Positions 11,552 through 23,220 are shown, counted from the stretch's first letter. The stretch: DNA of 64,000 bases from Aegilops tauschii subsp. strangulata (GCF_002575655.3 NC_053036.3:649657387-649721386), one strand, 5' to 3'. The notes: generated from the letters alone by a model not told the origin. Translations and numbers: made by a program.

Positions 11552-12185
11552 ATGTCGACCCCCAGCATTTATCTGAGAACCCCAGACGCAACCCCCGGCA
11601 GCTTTGTCAAATTACTGTGGGACTTTACCTGCAGTACTATGAGTGCCACCCGTCCACCCCAGTACGAGTTGCTCAAATCAAGGATCACTCCATCCACCTC
11701 GAAATATTGGGCAGTGGTGCACATCCCTCCCGCATACCCAAACCAAGATCCCACGGAAGTCTCCTTCGTGGGGAAATCCATGCCGACTCCGCAGATGGCC
11801 ATAGAAGCTGCCGCGTACGAGGCGCTCACTCGCCCTTCGATTCACGGTACCCTATGCCAGCGAGCGAGGATATTATTATTTTCCGAGCTGTGCAGCACCC
11901 GGAGAAGTTGCATCTTTTCCCGGTGGGCGCATCGAGAGAGATCCAGTACTGGCCAACCTTGCCCAGTACGTCATCGCTCAAGAGCGTTTAACTCAGCGGG
12001 TAATGGGTTATCTCCAGAGCCTCGCTGATTTAAATCCTCGGATCGCTATTGGCAGACCACTGAGGCCTGACCAAGAAGGGCGCATTCATCGTCTGGTTAA
12101 CCCGCTTCCCCCGATAGAAGAGGAGTGTGCCCCAGTGCCAGAGGCGTTTTCTCAGGACCCTGTCACTTTACCCTTTTCTTTGTAA
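11552..12185 (+). pseudogene. LARD ORF2, frameshifted paralogue of ORF1
   Basis: The frame opens at ATG 11552 (MSTPSIYLRTPDATPGS) and contains PPQYELLKSR ... SKYWAVVHI ... EVSFVGKSM and PTPQMAIEAAAYEALTR. This matches ORF1 position by position (PPEY / ATAHV / YRFTGR / PQAIQLAAREAIVQL). A one-base shift near 11830-11870 then moves it to the frame with ERDPVLANLAQYVIAQERLT, matching ETDPALLHLVRYVSALEQLF of ORF1. It continues to the stop at 12183-12185. The pattern is dsRBM-like in its first part. Two diverged copies of one gene inside a non-autonomous element suggest an old duplication kept for function. Confidence 0.6.
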
Positions 12186-12478
12186 ACGCCTCCGATGTAT
12201 TTATTGTCCAGTACTTGTATTTATGTGTTACCGCATGTTCGTAAAATCCTCGTGCGACGGATCCGATTTTTCTTTAGTTCCTGTTTTGTGAGCAGTGTTA
12301 CTGCTGTTAGTGTTGTTTTAATTATTTCTTCTCTCGCAACATGTTTTCGAGGAGATTTCTTTCCCCGAGTTATTGCTGCGTATATAAATTTTCGCGCCAT
12401 AGATTTTTATTCGCGCTTCATCGTAACAGCTTTCAACAAATCTCGAGGACGAGATTTTTTTCTTAACGGGGGTAGTGT
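12186..12478 (+). other. LARD 3' leader and polypurine tract
   Basis: T-rich non-coding sequence containing TCTCGAGGACGAGAT and AACGGGGGTAGTG directly before the second LTR. The G-rich stretch is the likely plus-strand primer (PPT). The exact LTR start could be 12476 or 12479, because TGT is repeated there. Confidence 0.65.
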
Positions 12479-15400
12479 TGTGACACCCAAAATTTTGGCC
12501 TTGTTTTATTTATTAAAATGTTGCCAGGAAATAAAACTTTTCCAATTTGTCAAGTTTTAACTTTTGTGATTTTGGATTTCTGCCTCTAGTGGTGAAACCC
12601 TCAAAAAGTATTGTTGGACTTGATTTCTCTCTACAATAAAACAATTAGTGGATTTAAATTTGCAAGATTTATTTCCTCTGAGCTATATTTCTTGAAAATG
12701 ATTTCTTTTGCATTTGGAGCCTGTTTTGCACTACAACCATTTGACAGATGCTTCTAAAAATTCCACCAAAATTTGGGGATGTCATGTGATGGTTCCACAT
12801 CACTTTTATCCAAAAATAGCTTCTGGCCATTGGATATTTTGAGCTCTTCACCAACTTTTCCAATCTGGTCCAGTAGGCACTTTTACACTGCAACCCATTT
12901 AAATATTCTTCTGAAAATTCTTCCAAGTGTTTGGGGATGTCAATGGATGCATACAATTCATCTTCAAGCAAAAACCCAATGATGTTCTTTGGAAAATTTG
13001 AGTGGATCAACCTCTTTTGCATTCTGGTCCAATTTGATGATTTGTACTGCAACCATATTTTTCCTTGCTCTAATGACCCTGATCTTTTTCCTACTTGTAG
13101 CCCTCCCTACCAAACTCTTAAGTCCAGGAGATTGGGCTCATTGGAGGTTTTGAAGTGCATGCTCTACAGAACTGGAGTTTTGCAAAACTTGCACTATCAA
13201 CTTCCTGTTTTTGCCAAACTAATCTCACCACCATCTCCTGTATCTAAAGAGACACTGATCTGGAGATTTTTGCCACTCCAAGAGTTGCCTAGGTGCACTT
13301 GGCATTCTGTCGAACACCTGGTGTGCACAGTCAATTTTGGCAAGCTCTCTGGTTTGCATTGGGGGCTTGTACCCTAGCCCCATCAACCTTGTCCACTGAG
13401 CTCCTAGCCACCCCTACCCTCGATCTGTGCCTTGCCAGCTCCACCCTCGAGCTCTAGAGTGCGCTGGCATTGCGTCGAACAGGTGCCGTGCGTGCTCTGG
13501 GCGCGCCCAGAGCGCACGTTTTGCACGCGCGCGCACTACGCCGACCCGCCGCACTGCCGCACGCGACGCGACCCGACCCTGGCTCCCTCTGCATCGCTGA
13601 GCCGCACACTAGCCGCCCCCTGCTCCACGATCCCTCTGGCGTCCTGCTGCACCGCTGGCCGCGCCCTTGGCGGCACGCCGGCGTCGGCAGCTGATTCCGC
13701 CGCGGACGGCGCCGCCCAAGCCACCAGCGCTCGACAGCTGCCTCAGAGCACAGGCCGTGCTTATCCTCCCGCTCGTCGGAACGCGTTCGTCGCCGCCAAG
13801 ATGCCCTGCACCTACAGCAACGGCTGTCGCCGGCGATCCTATCCTCTGCCACCGCGGGAACCTGCCTCGAGCGCTATATAAAGGGTCCCCGAGCCCCTCC
13901 GAGCACTCACGCGACTTCAGGCACTCCCCGTAGAGCTCCCCTAGCAGTAGATCGACCTGTAGTGGCCGTCTCCCTCAACTCCGGCCAGCTCGGCCGCCGC
14001 CAAGCTCCGGTGCGATTCGTCGCAACCGGCCACCCTCTCGCCCAAACAGCACCACCAGTCGCTACCTCTGGTCCTTGCGGAGCTGCCCAGCTACTCACCT
14101 TCGATCAGAGACCACCGGAGCACAAAAAACACTTCATCACCGTAGCTTTCCCCGCCGCGGAGCTCGCCGCCGGCGATTCCTGCCACCTCCGTCGACCCCC
14201 CAACCACCCAGAGGATCACCTCGGTCTAGCCAACCCATCCCTTCCCGCAGATGCCCTCGAGGAGCCGCCGTTCGTCGCCGGCGATCGCCGGAGCCCCGCT
14301 CCCGTCGGGCAGAAGAGAAGAGAAGGAGGGAAGGAACGGTCAAACCTGACCAGTGGGCCCTCTGGACCCACTGTCAGCGACCCGCGCAGCGCCCTCTCTC
14401 TGTTTAAGTGGAGGCGCAAAACCCCGAGTGCGTTTTCCCTGCTGTGTAAGCGTATTTCTGCTGAAGCGTTTTCCCTTTTTCTGGTTTTATTTAAAAACAG
14501 ATTTGACCAAACTTTGACTGGCTATAACTTTTAAAATAAAACTCCAAATGAGTTGATTCTTTTTCCTACCTCTCTCAAATTTCATCTAGTTTATTTTAAG
14601 ATTTATTTCAAAAATATTTGAGACAGGTTTTGGTACTGTGTTTCAAATATTTGTATTTGTGTATTTTGCAAAATAGGATTTTTGGAGGAAAAGGAAAGCT
14701 TCCAATAAGTGCATCCTTTGCATACTCTTGAAGGCAAGCATTTCTGAACTCTGGCATAATATTTGTTGTGGTGTTTTGATGCGATCACAGCACCTTTTGA
14801 CTTGGAGTATATGTGGCAGTTTATGTATCGATGTAGTCTCGTGCATGAGTGCACTTTGGAGTTGTTTGTGGCCAGCAATGGATACCCTAAGGATTTGGAT
14901 CACCCTCGTGAGCTTCTCTTGCACACCGGTAGGAAGCGGGAAAGTCGTGGTCTTGGGTAGACACGAGCTTGTCCCTAATCCCTCGTTGTGACGAGTATGC
15001 CCGGCATAGCATGGTGAGGCTCGAGGAGTGGTGATTTATTTCACTAGTGGTAATATTGTTGGTGGATACTTGGATCACCTGAGTCGGTTGTAGACCGAGT
15101 CTTGTTCAGTAGCTTCCTTTTGTCGGTACCACCACTTGTCCCTGCAGGGGACAGGGTATGGTTCAGTAGGTTGTCAACCCCTTTCCAAAGCACACACCGT
15201 ACAGAGAGGCCGTGATGAAGGTCCCGTGGCCACGGATTAAAGCCTGTCATTCGGTCCGGGGGCATGGGTGTTTTCGGTTGTAGCCGAAGGGGATAGCTTC
15301 CCCAGTTTGCGCGCGGTATAAATTTTGTGATCCCATGCTACGTCGAGGTTGTAGCCTCCCCACTTAGAGTTTTGCTTGGCAGGTGTCGTGGGTGATTCCA

Positions 15401-16698
15401 GGCACTGGTGAGTTAAGCTGGTGTGTGCAGGTCAGGCGTGTTTTCAATCAAAAGACCATAGACGGAATTAGTCCCGAGGGACTGAGTAATCCCGTTACTC
15501 GTGGAAAATGGTACTCCCTCTGCAGAGGATACATCCTGTTGGATAGTCATGTTCTTGAGTAGGACCACAGTCTGGGTTAAATCTTGATAACGGTATTCGG
15601 ATGGAGAACGATTTAACTAGAACTCTGTAACGGTATTCGGATGGAGAACGATTTAACTAGAACTCTGTAACGGTATTCGGATGGAGAACGGTTTAACTAG
15701 AGCTCAGTAACGGTATTCGGATGGAGATACGACTTGACTGAATTATCGGTTTTCGGATGGAGAAACGACTGTACTAAATATTGTTTATGTTTATGGCACC
15801 TTTGGATTATGATCTTTATTTGGACTAACCATTTATATTATGTATATTATTGAGTATCCCTGGGATGGTTCTACCTCCTGGATATTCACTGTGATTTTTC
15901 TTTTATAAGCCCTTTATGTGGTGTCGCTCAGACGCCCGACTGCGGCATGCTCGTTGTTCATTTACCTTTTATAAGCACTTTAGGTGGTGTCGCTCAGACG
16001 CCCGACTACGACATTATTATTTCTGCATTTTCCGCTCGAGGAGTCATTCAGACACTCGTTTGGCACCAGTATTACTATTCCGCATTTTCCGCTCGAGGAG
16101 TCATTCTGACACTCGTTTGGCACCAGTATTACTATTCCGCATTTTCCGCTCGAGGAGTCATTCAGACACTCGTTTGGCACCCAATATTTTTTTGGGTATA
16201 TTTTTATCCATATGTGTGCATCATGGCTTCTCGTATATTTTCGTGACGGATGTATGATCGACTATTAAATCTGGAGTATGTTGGATATATTATACCCGTG
16301 TTCTTAATGTTGGCGAGTACATTCAAACGTACTCACTGGCTTGTCCCTGGCTATTGTCTTGGCCAGATTGCCTTGCGTGGAGGTATGCATCGCGGTGACG
16401 CCCTCGGAACCTACGCTGTTGACGTTTGCAGCCTCGCGAAGATAGGAGTTATCCTGGTCAGCTGTTCTTGTGGGAAATGGAGTCCCATAGACGCAGATGT
16501 TTCCAGCCGCTTCCGCCCTCAACCATTAGAAACCAAGTGTTGTACCCTAGGCCACAATGGTCTTGTACTACATATTTATGTACTTGCTTGGAATTCTTGT
16601 ATCAAGTTGGTACCTCATCAGCTAACAGTAATCCTGGGGCTGGTGGGCACACAGGCCGTTTTTCTGGGAATTTATATCCCAAAAATCCGGTCGTGACA
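12479..16698 (+). repeat. Second LTR of the LARD-like element
   Basis: Near-identical to 5867-10070, with scattered single-base differences and a 15-17-bp extra segment around 16565-16581 (TACTACATATTTATG) that accounts for its slightly greater length. The TATA box is at 13874-13881 and the minisatellites at about 15590-15770 and 15913-16190. Ends are TGTGACACC and TCGTGACA. Confidence 0.9.
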
Positions 16699-17008
16699 GA
16701 CTTGGTATCAGAGCCAGGCTGACCATTGGCTAATCCTATCTTAGCCAGGTCAATAAACCTAGGTTAACCCAAACCATCAGACCTTAGCCTGACCCCGGTC
16801 AAGCTTCCCGCGTAAGGTAGCTCCACAGTGACCCGACGCCCTTTCGGCGGACGGTGCCCAACCTATCAGCCTAGCCCGCCGATCACACGCCAGTGACCGA
16901 CAGCCAACCCGTCTCTATCGCAAGCGTGCGGAGGAAGACTCCGTCCCCTTTTCCTATAAAAAGGGCACGTTAGCCACAGCACAGCACAACCTCTTTCCCC
17001 AAACCCAG
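16699..17008 (+). repeat. Extra copy of the LARD 5' internal leader after the second LTR
   Basis: The primer site and 310 bp of leader match 10071-10380 with only a few substitutions, including the TATAAAAA box. Identity stops at CCCCAAACCCAG, a few bases before the ORF1 start codon, and gypsy sequence follows. It is a remnant of a tandem LTR-internal-LTR-internal array or of a recombination product. Confidence 0.85.
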
Positions 17009-17383
17009 CATGCACATAGTTTAGGCCGGCTTCCTGCCTCATCGACCGGCTGCTGAGTAGCTGGCCGGCCGGCTTTTGCTTAATTTGTCAAAACGTCCTA
17101 ATCGGCCAAGTACTTGCCCTCCCAAAAGTAGCCAAGTGCTCGACCCAGCCACAATCCGCAGAGTGGTTGTTTGGCTGGCAACACGGCAGCCAAGGGAAGG
17201 CGGCAAAGGAAAAAGCCAAGGAGCAGAAAGCAAGGAAAGCTAGAACTCGGCAAAAGCACACTTGTGCGAAAGAATATTTACATCCCAAAAGTCCCTCGGC
17301 CAGCATTCGACGATGTTCGAAATACACCCAGTTGGTGGAATTGTACGAATTTAACAAGTTTGTGAGATCATTAAGCTGGCAGC
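17009..17383 (+). other. Gypsy 3' region before the antisense gene
   Basis: Non-coding sequence of the host gypsy resumes here. It includes GGCCGGC-rich segments and an A-rich stretch (17195-17300). It would be the 3' untranslated end of the minus-strand gene at 17384-21127. Nothing else was seen. Confidence 0.4.
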
Positions 17384-20300
17384 CTAGGGAGCAGCAGACG
17401 GATCCGGTTGGTTGGTGGAGTCGGCTGGTGGACCGTTTGGCCGGGCAGTCTCCGCTTGGCCGTCTCTAGCAGCAGTCGGCTCACTCGTGTGCGGCTCGTT
17501 AGTGGAGGCACGGTCGAGCTGAGGCTGGCCGCCCGCTCCGACCTCCGGCGCGCCGTCTTCACCTTCCTCGTCGTCCTCGTCTTCTCCCTCGTCGCTGGAG
17601 TCGATCACCTCGGCCGAGTCCTCGTCGTCCTCGGGGTTCAACCCGAACCACTCCGTTGGCGCCTCGGCATCGTCCACGGCAAGCTCAGGAACGAAGACAC
17701 CGGTGTTTATGTACTCGGCGATCGCCGCGACCCTCTTGACGAGATCACGCTCTACCGCCACCAGCTCCTCCTGGGCCTCTTGGCGGAATGTGGCCAACTG
17801 GGCTAGATCTAATCCAGGGTACCACGCCTTGGCGAACTCCAGGGCCCGACGTGCTCTAGCCCGGGCCGAAGAGCCCTTCCAAGCCTCAAGACGGCCGGCC
17901 GCCACCTCCAGCCAATCGGCAGTCCGACTGGAAGTGCGCGGAGCCGGCACATTTGGCCACAACGCGGAGCCGGCCGGAGGCAGGCCTGGATGCTGAGGAG
18001 CTGCTCGCGTCCGAGGGGCGTCAGCGGCGACCTGCGCACCTGCCGCCCTCCGCTCTTCGCGGTAGGCCTCAATAGCCTAGTTGGCGGCGCCAGAGTGGCC
18101 AGGGAAGAAGTCTGCCCAAGGAAAAAGTAGAGAGGCAAGAAGTCAGAAGCCGACCTCATCAGCAGCCGGCAGCCCAAAGAAAGAAAAGAGAAGAAAGATT
18201 ACCGTCAGCCATGTCTTCAATCATGCCGAAGCCGGCAGTCAACAACGCCTCCCTGTCGGCCCAGGCGGAGTGTTTCGTCTTGAACTCAGCGAGGAGGCTG
18301 GACTCTTTCACCTCCGCCTCCTTGCGGGCCTTCTGGAGAAACTCCGCCTGCTCCGTCAGCTGCTTGGCCAGCCGGTCACGCTCCTGGGCCAGCTCGGCGC
18401 GTTTCGCCTCCTTGGCGCGCAACGCGGTGTTGGCCTTATCCAACTGGCGCTTCAAAGTAGCGTTGTCCTCCGCAAGAACAGAGAAAGGAAGGACCTCAAC
18501 AACCAGCAAAGAAGAAGTACAGTTGCTGGGGAGATCCGGCCCGACTGCTCAGCAGTCGACCCGAATCTCAGGGACTACAGCCCGCGGGTGCGCTAGCGCG
18601 CCCTCGCAGGAAAGAAGACGAAGACTTACTCCGGCTTTCTGACAAGTCGGCGGCCCGCTGGTCCAGCTCCGTGGCGTTGGAGTTGAAGGTGGTCGCGCGA
18701 AGGTTATGATAATACTACAGTGAAGATAACAGAAAGGGTTAGCACTCGGAGCTCGCCAATTAAAGTTCTGAGCCGCCTGCTCAGCAGCCGGCCCAAAACT
18801 CGGGGGCTACACCCAGTGGGTGCGCTGGCGCGCCCCCACAGAGAAGTACAAGAACAAAAGACGAAGAAGTAAGAAGCATACCCGAATGGTCGCTCGCGAA
18901 TCCAAGAACGCCCTGTTGCAAAGCTTGAGAGCATCGGCCTCAGCTCGGAGCTTGGCCTGGACGTCAAGGATTGCCTGATTTCAGGCTCCCGTCCCGCCTC
19001 CTCGCACCCAGTCAACGGGCGTGGCGCTAGTCGCTTCGGCGCCTGGGGTCGACGAACTCGCGGCACCGGCTTCCAGCGGTCGTGACGCTGAAGTCGCCTT
19101 CGCGAGACGACGACGCGTTGGCGTGCGGGCCTCAGGGTCGGACCCATCACCACCTCGTTTCCTGCTGCTGGCGCCGGTGGGGCAGCCGACTGCTGGTCTC
19201 GCGCCCCTCCCGATGGCGGCGGCGAGGGCATGGCCACATCTAGGATGACGACGTCGTCGCCTCCCCTCTCCATGGTCGGGTGCTCGTCACCGGCTCGCCC
19301 AGTCGACGCCGTGATCTCTGGTGGAGGCGGCGCGGAGCTCAAGGGAACGACGAATAGCGGCTCCTGGCGGCGCGCGGTTTCTTCAAGCCGCTTCTTCGCG
19401 GCAGCGTCGGCCTCGGCTTCCGCCAGCTTCTTCAACACGGCGGCGTCGGCGTCGGCCTTCGCCTTCTCCGCACGGGCGGCTTCCTGCTCCTCGCGCGCCT
19501 CCCGCGCGTTTCGTTCCTGCGCCTCCCGGAGGTCGGCCGCGGGGTCGATTCACCGGGCGGTGGTCGAGGTCTCCGCAGAACCGATGACGAATGCGGCGGC
19601 CGACTTCTCAAGAGAGCGGAGCCCTAAGTCAAGAAAAATCAAAGCAAGGAAGCTCAGACGGAGCCAACAAGAAAGGAAAGCATAAGGAAAAGATGCTTAC
19701 GCCGACACCATGGGATGCGCCTTCGGGAGCTTCTGAAACTTGGCCCCCTTCGAAGCGGCCTCCATCCGCCTGGTTGTGGCGGTCGGATTCTTGGTCTTCT
19801 TCGGCGCGCTGCCAAACAAGATGACGCCTTGTTTGCGCTTGCGCATACCTCCCCGAGCCGACGGCTCGGCGGGTGGGACCACGTCCGCCTCGCCGGCACC
19901 TCGCGCTTGGCGCGGCTCGTCCTCTTCATCGTCATCGTCGGGCCATGCCCCGATGCCGCCTCCTTCGGAGCCGCCTGCCGCGTCACCGCCGCCTACGGCG
20001 TCGTCCTCCAGGGCGGCCGCCCCCAAGTCGGGGTCGTCCATGTCGCTCGCCTCCCGGTCCGGCTGGTAATTTCCCTCCGGCCCCACGATGGCGGCCGTCG
20101 ATGAAGACATATAGATCTACGTCCAAAAGAATGACTGCTCAAAACCAAGATCAAGACCGAGGCAAGTACTAAAAAGAATGGGTTGAAGAACTTACAGCAG
20201 GCGGCGGGTTGGCGCGGGAGTATGGCCGCTTGCCGAACCGCCAAGGCCCCTCCGGCAGCTTGAGGTCGGAGATCTCGTTCACCATCTGGGCCACCTCAGC

Positions 20301-21127
20301 AGGCGGCATGTCCCTCGTGCACATCCGGCTCGGGTCGCGGTGCCCGCTCATCCGACAGATCAGATGAGGCCGGCCTTGAAGCGGGTGAACCCGGCGCTCG
20401 ACGAAGGCGACCAGTAGGTCGGATGCCTTGAGGCCCTCTGCCTCCGTCAGCACCCGGAGCCGGTTGATGGCGGTGAGGGTGTCGGCCGATATGGGCTTTG
20501 GCTTGTAGCCCCAGTTGGCCCGAGGTTCAGCCGGAGGGCCGGCCTCGTAGGGCGGCAAGTTGATGAAGTCGATTGCCGGGTTGACGTTCTCCACATAAAA
20601 ATACGATTTCTGCCACAGTTTCACCGACTGTTACGAGTTGTGGGGAGCCTTCTTCTACACCAAACTGGGCACCTCCACCAAGGAGAAGGCGTTCTTCGCT
20701 GATGGCCGGCGCGCCGCGACGAAGGCACCGCACTGGGCCGCCTTCTCCTTGGCGGAGGTGCGCAGTTTGGTGTAGAAGAAGGCTCCCCACAACTCGATGG
20801 TGGGGAGGATGCCGAGGTAGCCCTCGCACGCCGTGACGAATGCGGACAGCAGCGTCACGATATTGGGCGTCAAGTGATGCGGCTAAAGGCAGTAGAACTC
20901 CATGAAGGAGCAGAAGAATCCGCTCGCCGGCAGGCCGAAGCCGCGGAGGAAGTGCGAGCGGAAGTTGACCCGCTCGTTTCCTTGCGGCGCCTGCGAGATT
21001 TCCTCCTCCGGCGGCACGCGCACCTTGACGAAACCCGCACCGGGCAGTCGACGTGTGGCGCGGAGGAAGGCGAGGTGGTCGTCAATCACCACCGAGACAT
21101 CCCAGTCCCCTCCCCTCTCACGCGCCA
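17384..21127 (-). pseudogene. Antisense multi-exon gene of the Tat element (Transposase_28-type, coiled coil, acidic tail)
   Basis: It reads from ATG 21127 (MARERGGDWDVSVVIDDHLA). The first exon has the conserved plant 'putative gypsy-type transposon' pattern: VRVPPEEEIS, FRSHFLRGFGLPASGFF, PNIVTLLSAFVTACEGYLG, ELWGAFFYTKL, then KSYFYVENVNPAIDFINLPP and GRPHLICRMSGHRDPSRM (to about 20192). Likely introns start with GTAAG at about 20191 and 19695, and GTATG near 18880. Later exons encode an acidic segment with KKTKN-like basic patch (20110-19697), an Ala/Glu coiled coil (19500-19350), a second coiled coil (LKRQLDKANTALRAKEAKRA, about 18460) and an acidic tail EDDEDSAEVIDSSDEGEDED. Defects are TAG at 20883-20885 for a conserved Gln and an inverted duplication at 20634-20796. 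Function is unknown; such antisense ORFs are known in Tat elements. Confidence 0.75.
20634..20796. repeat. Local inverted duplication inside the antisense gene
   Basis: Arms 20634-20690 and 20740-20796 are 57-bp reverse complements with two mismatches, separated by 49 bp. The right arm is the normal coding segment for ELWGAFFYTKL. The left arm is an inverted copy that replaces the expected downstream coding sequence and breaks the reading frame. Confidence 0.9.
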
Positions 21128-21744
21128 TGGAGATCAAGGGGGGTCGAGCGAGAAGCTTGGGGCAAAGGAGCCTAGCGGCGGCAAGCTGCGGCGGCGCTTC
21201 GGCAGAGCACGGTGGTGCGGCAGCAGCAGGGGACAAAGAAGATGATAATGGCAAAGGGAGAGGAGGGCGCGCATGCTCCGCCGCGCCCCCTCCTCCCCCT
21301 GCATATAGCCCTTGGGCTGCGAAGCCTAGGGGGCGGGGTGTGGGATCGTGGTATTAACTGCGCCCGCGACCCCACGACCCCGCGATTATTGCGGGAGTTA
21401 CTGCGCACAGTAACTCCACGCGGGATAGCAACCGTTCGCCTCGGCCGCGGCGGATCCGCCTGCGCGCCGAGGCCCGGTAGTGGCAGGCCCAGCCTACTGT
21501 TGCGTCCCGTCATGCGCGTGGGTCGGCCGGCCGGCCCGGCTGGCTGCCGCCATGTGGTGCGCTCGCAGCGGGCGGCAGGCCCAGAGGCTTAGCTAGCGCG
21601 CCACCTAGTTCCCGCCTCGACATTTCGAAATTATCACGCGAAGCCGCCTGGCCGCGTCAGAAGCCGGACGAGATACTTGGAGAAGGTAACTCGTGAGGCC
21701 TCTCGACTTATCAGCCGCGACGCCTCACCAGCTTCGGGGACTAC
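21128..21744. other. Promoter side of the antisense gene and polypurine tract of the gypsy
   Basis: No ORF of note. On the minus strand GGGCTATATGCAGGGGG (21298-21310) is a TATA-like box about 175 bp before the antisense ATG. On the plus strand GCTTCGGGGACTAC ends at 21744, directly before the LTR, and is the likely polypurine tract. Confidence 0.5.
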
Positions 21745-22932
21745 TGTCGGAGTAATGGGCCACGGGTAGACTAACCCGAGCCCCCGAACATTTCAAGACA
21801 TTGGGCCGGCAGCGCCCCTCAAGCATCAAGGATGAAGCGTCGTCTTCTGGAAGCCGGCTGGTCCAAGCGGCCGGCTGCCAGAAGACGGCCAAGCTCCAGG
21901 AGATGGCCCCTAGAAGAGGCCTCCAGAGCGGCCAGCTCCTAGTGGGCGGCCTCCAAAGTGGCCGGCTCCTAGCAGGCGGCCTGCGACGCTCTCAAAGTCC
22001 ACACCCCATTAAGAAGACAAGACAAGATGTGGCTACAATACGGCCCATCACCCCCATATCCATGACAGGGCGTAGCCACAGTGCCCTGTACGTGCGGAGA
22101 TCTCCTCCCGGCGCGGCACTGTCGCCACTCCATCCTTGACGTCATCCTTGTCAGGCGGAGCACTGTTCCCACGACGGCCTGTAGGTAGGGCCTGCAGGCG
22201 GCGGCCCCTACCAGGCAGCGAGAGCCCGGAGGGCGGCAGGATCTGGCCAGCCTGACTCAAGGGACGCCGGCCTCTAGCAGACGGCCTACACTTCCCTCCG
22301 AGTCCGCGTGCCATTAACCAGATGTGAGACGGAGTGGCTATAGTGATCTCCCACCAGACGACGGGAGTGTAGCCATGCCTCCCCTGACCAAGCATGCGTC
22401 ATTTACATTACGGCTGTAGTAACAAGCAGCCGACCGGACCCGCAAGCGGCGGACGAGGCCTGTCGGCTCCGTTCCGGACCAGGCGGCGGGGCCCACCAGG
22501 CGGCAGGCCCCAGCAGCCGACGAAGAAGCCGGCGGCCAGAGACACTGACAGCCGGGCCCAACACCCAGCTGGATTACCATTGTACCCCTGGGGGGTAGGT
22601 CTATATAAACCCCCAGGGCACCCATGCAAAGAGTTCAGAACCCATTTAGACTTAGACTCATTCACAGGGAGAGGTGAGAGCTAGCCCCGCTTTCTTCTAC
22701 CTCTGGCATACAGCTCGAGGAGCGTCATTGTACTCGCTAGCGCCTTAGTGATCGTGTGGAGACCCTGCAGAGCAGGACTAGGGGTGTTATCTCCTAGGAG
22801 AGCCCCGAACCTGGGTAAAGTCCGCCGGCGTACGTCTCTACGCCTCATCCCGCTTCCAGGCACCGGCGACGTTCTACTCGCTCCCACCATGATAAGCCAT
22901 CCTTTGGCATATGTCGCACCCAACCCCCGACA
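21745..22932 (+). repeat. 3' LTR of the Tat-like gypsy element
   Basis: 1,188 bp with terminal TGTCGGAG...CCCCCGACA. It contains repeated AAGCCGGCTGG/CGGCTCCTAG-type short motifs (21840-22260), a TATA box GTCTATATAAACC (22602-22609) and a downstream CT/AG-rich leader. The element's internal promoter would lie here. Confidence 0.9.
22602..22609 (+). promoter_or_regulatory. TATA box of the gypsy LTR
   Basis: TATATAAA in GGTCTATATAAACCCCCAGG. It sits about 860 bp into the LTR with a CA-containing start region 25-35 bp downstream, as in other plant LTR promoters. Confidence 0.6.
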
Positions 22933-23220
22933 AGAATAAGATGCATAAAGGATAAACATCACATGCAATCAATATATGTGATATGATATGGCCATCATCA
23001 TCTTGTTCCTCCAAAGATCGCTCTGTAGGATAGCATCTTGCTTTCATAAGCTTTGGAACACATTAAGACAGTAGTCATCCTACCATACAGTATCAAGAGT
23101 ATTGCATCTCCAACGGACTGGGTTAGTATAGTTACTCTCCTAAGTTCATCACTGGCTTGTTTTCCCAGGTCCTACTTCACGGGATCTCTGATCACATAGG
23201 TTGGGTTACCACCATGCAAC

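Larger units (their letters stand above)
5867..17008 (+). mobile_element. Large non-autonomous LTR retrotransposon (LARD-like) with tandem arrangement LTR-internal-LTR-partial internal
   Basis: Two near-identical LTRs of about 4.2 kb (5867-10070 and 12479-16698) start TGTGACACCC and end TCGTGACA. The 2.4-kb internal region has a tRNA-iMet primer site and two short ORFs but no RT, protease or integrase. Very long LTRs with a short internal domain lacking pol fit the Large Retrotransposon Derivative class known from barley and relatives (Sukkula-like, though I cannot confirm the family). After the second LTR the first 310 bp of the internal region are repeated (16699-17008), then the host gypsy resumes. 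No clear 5-bp target duplication flanks the whole insertion, so the right end is rearranged. Confidence 0.85.
1..22932 (+). mobile_element. Ty3/gypsy Tat-lineage LTR retrotransposon, 5' LTR outside window, split by a nested element
   Basis: The sequence shows gag, protease, RT, RNase H, a second RNase H and integrase in order on the plus strand up to 5566. After a foreign insertion at 5867-17008 come an antisense gene and one LTR (21745-22932, TGTCGG...CCGACA). A second RNase H plus a long 3' region with an antisense ORF is characteristic of the plant Tat lineage (Grande/RIRE2/Retand type). Several frameshifts and stops make it non-autonomous. The 3 or 4 bp after the LTR (agaa) begin a possible target duplication whose partner is outside the window. 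Confidence 0.9.
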
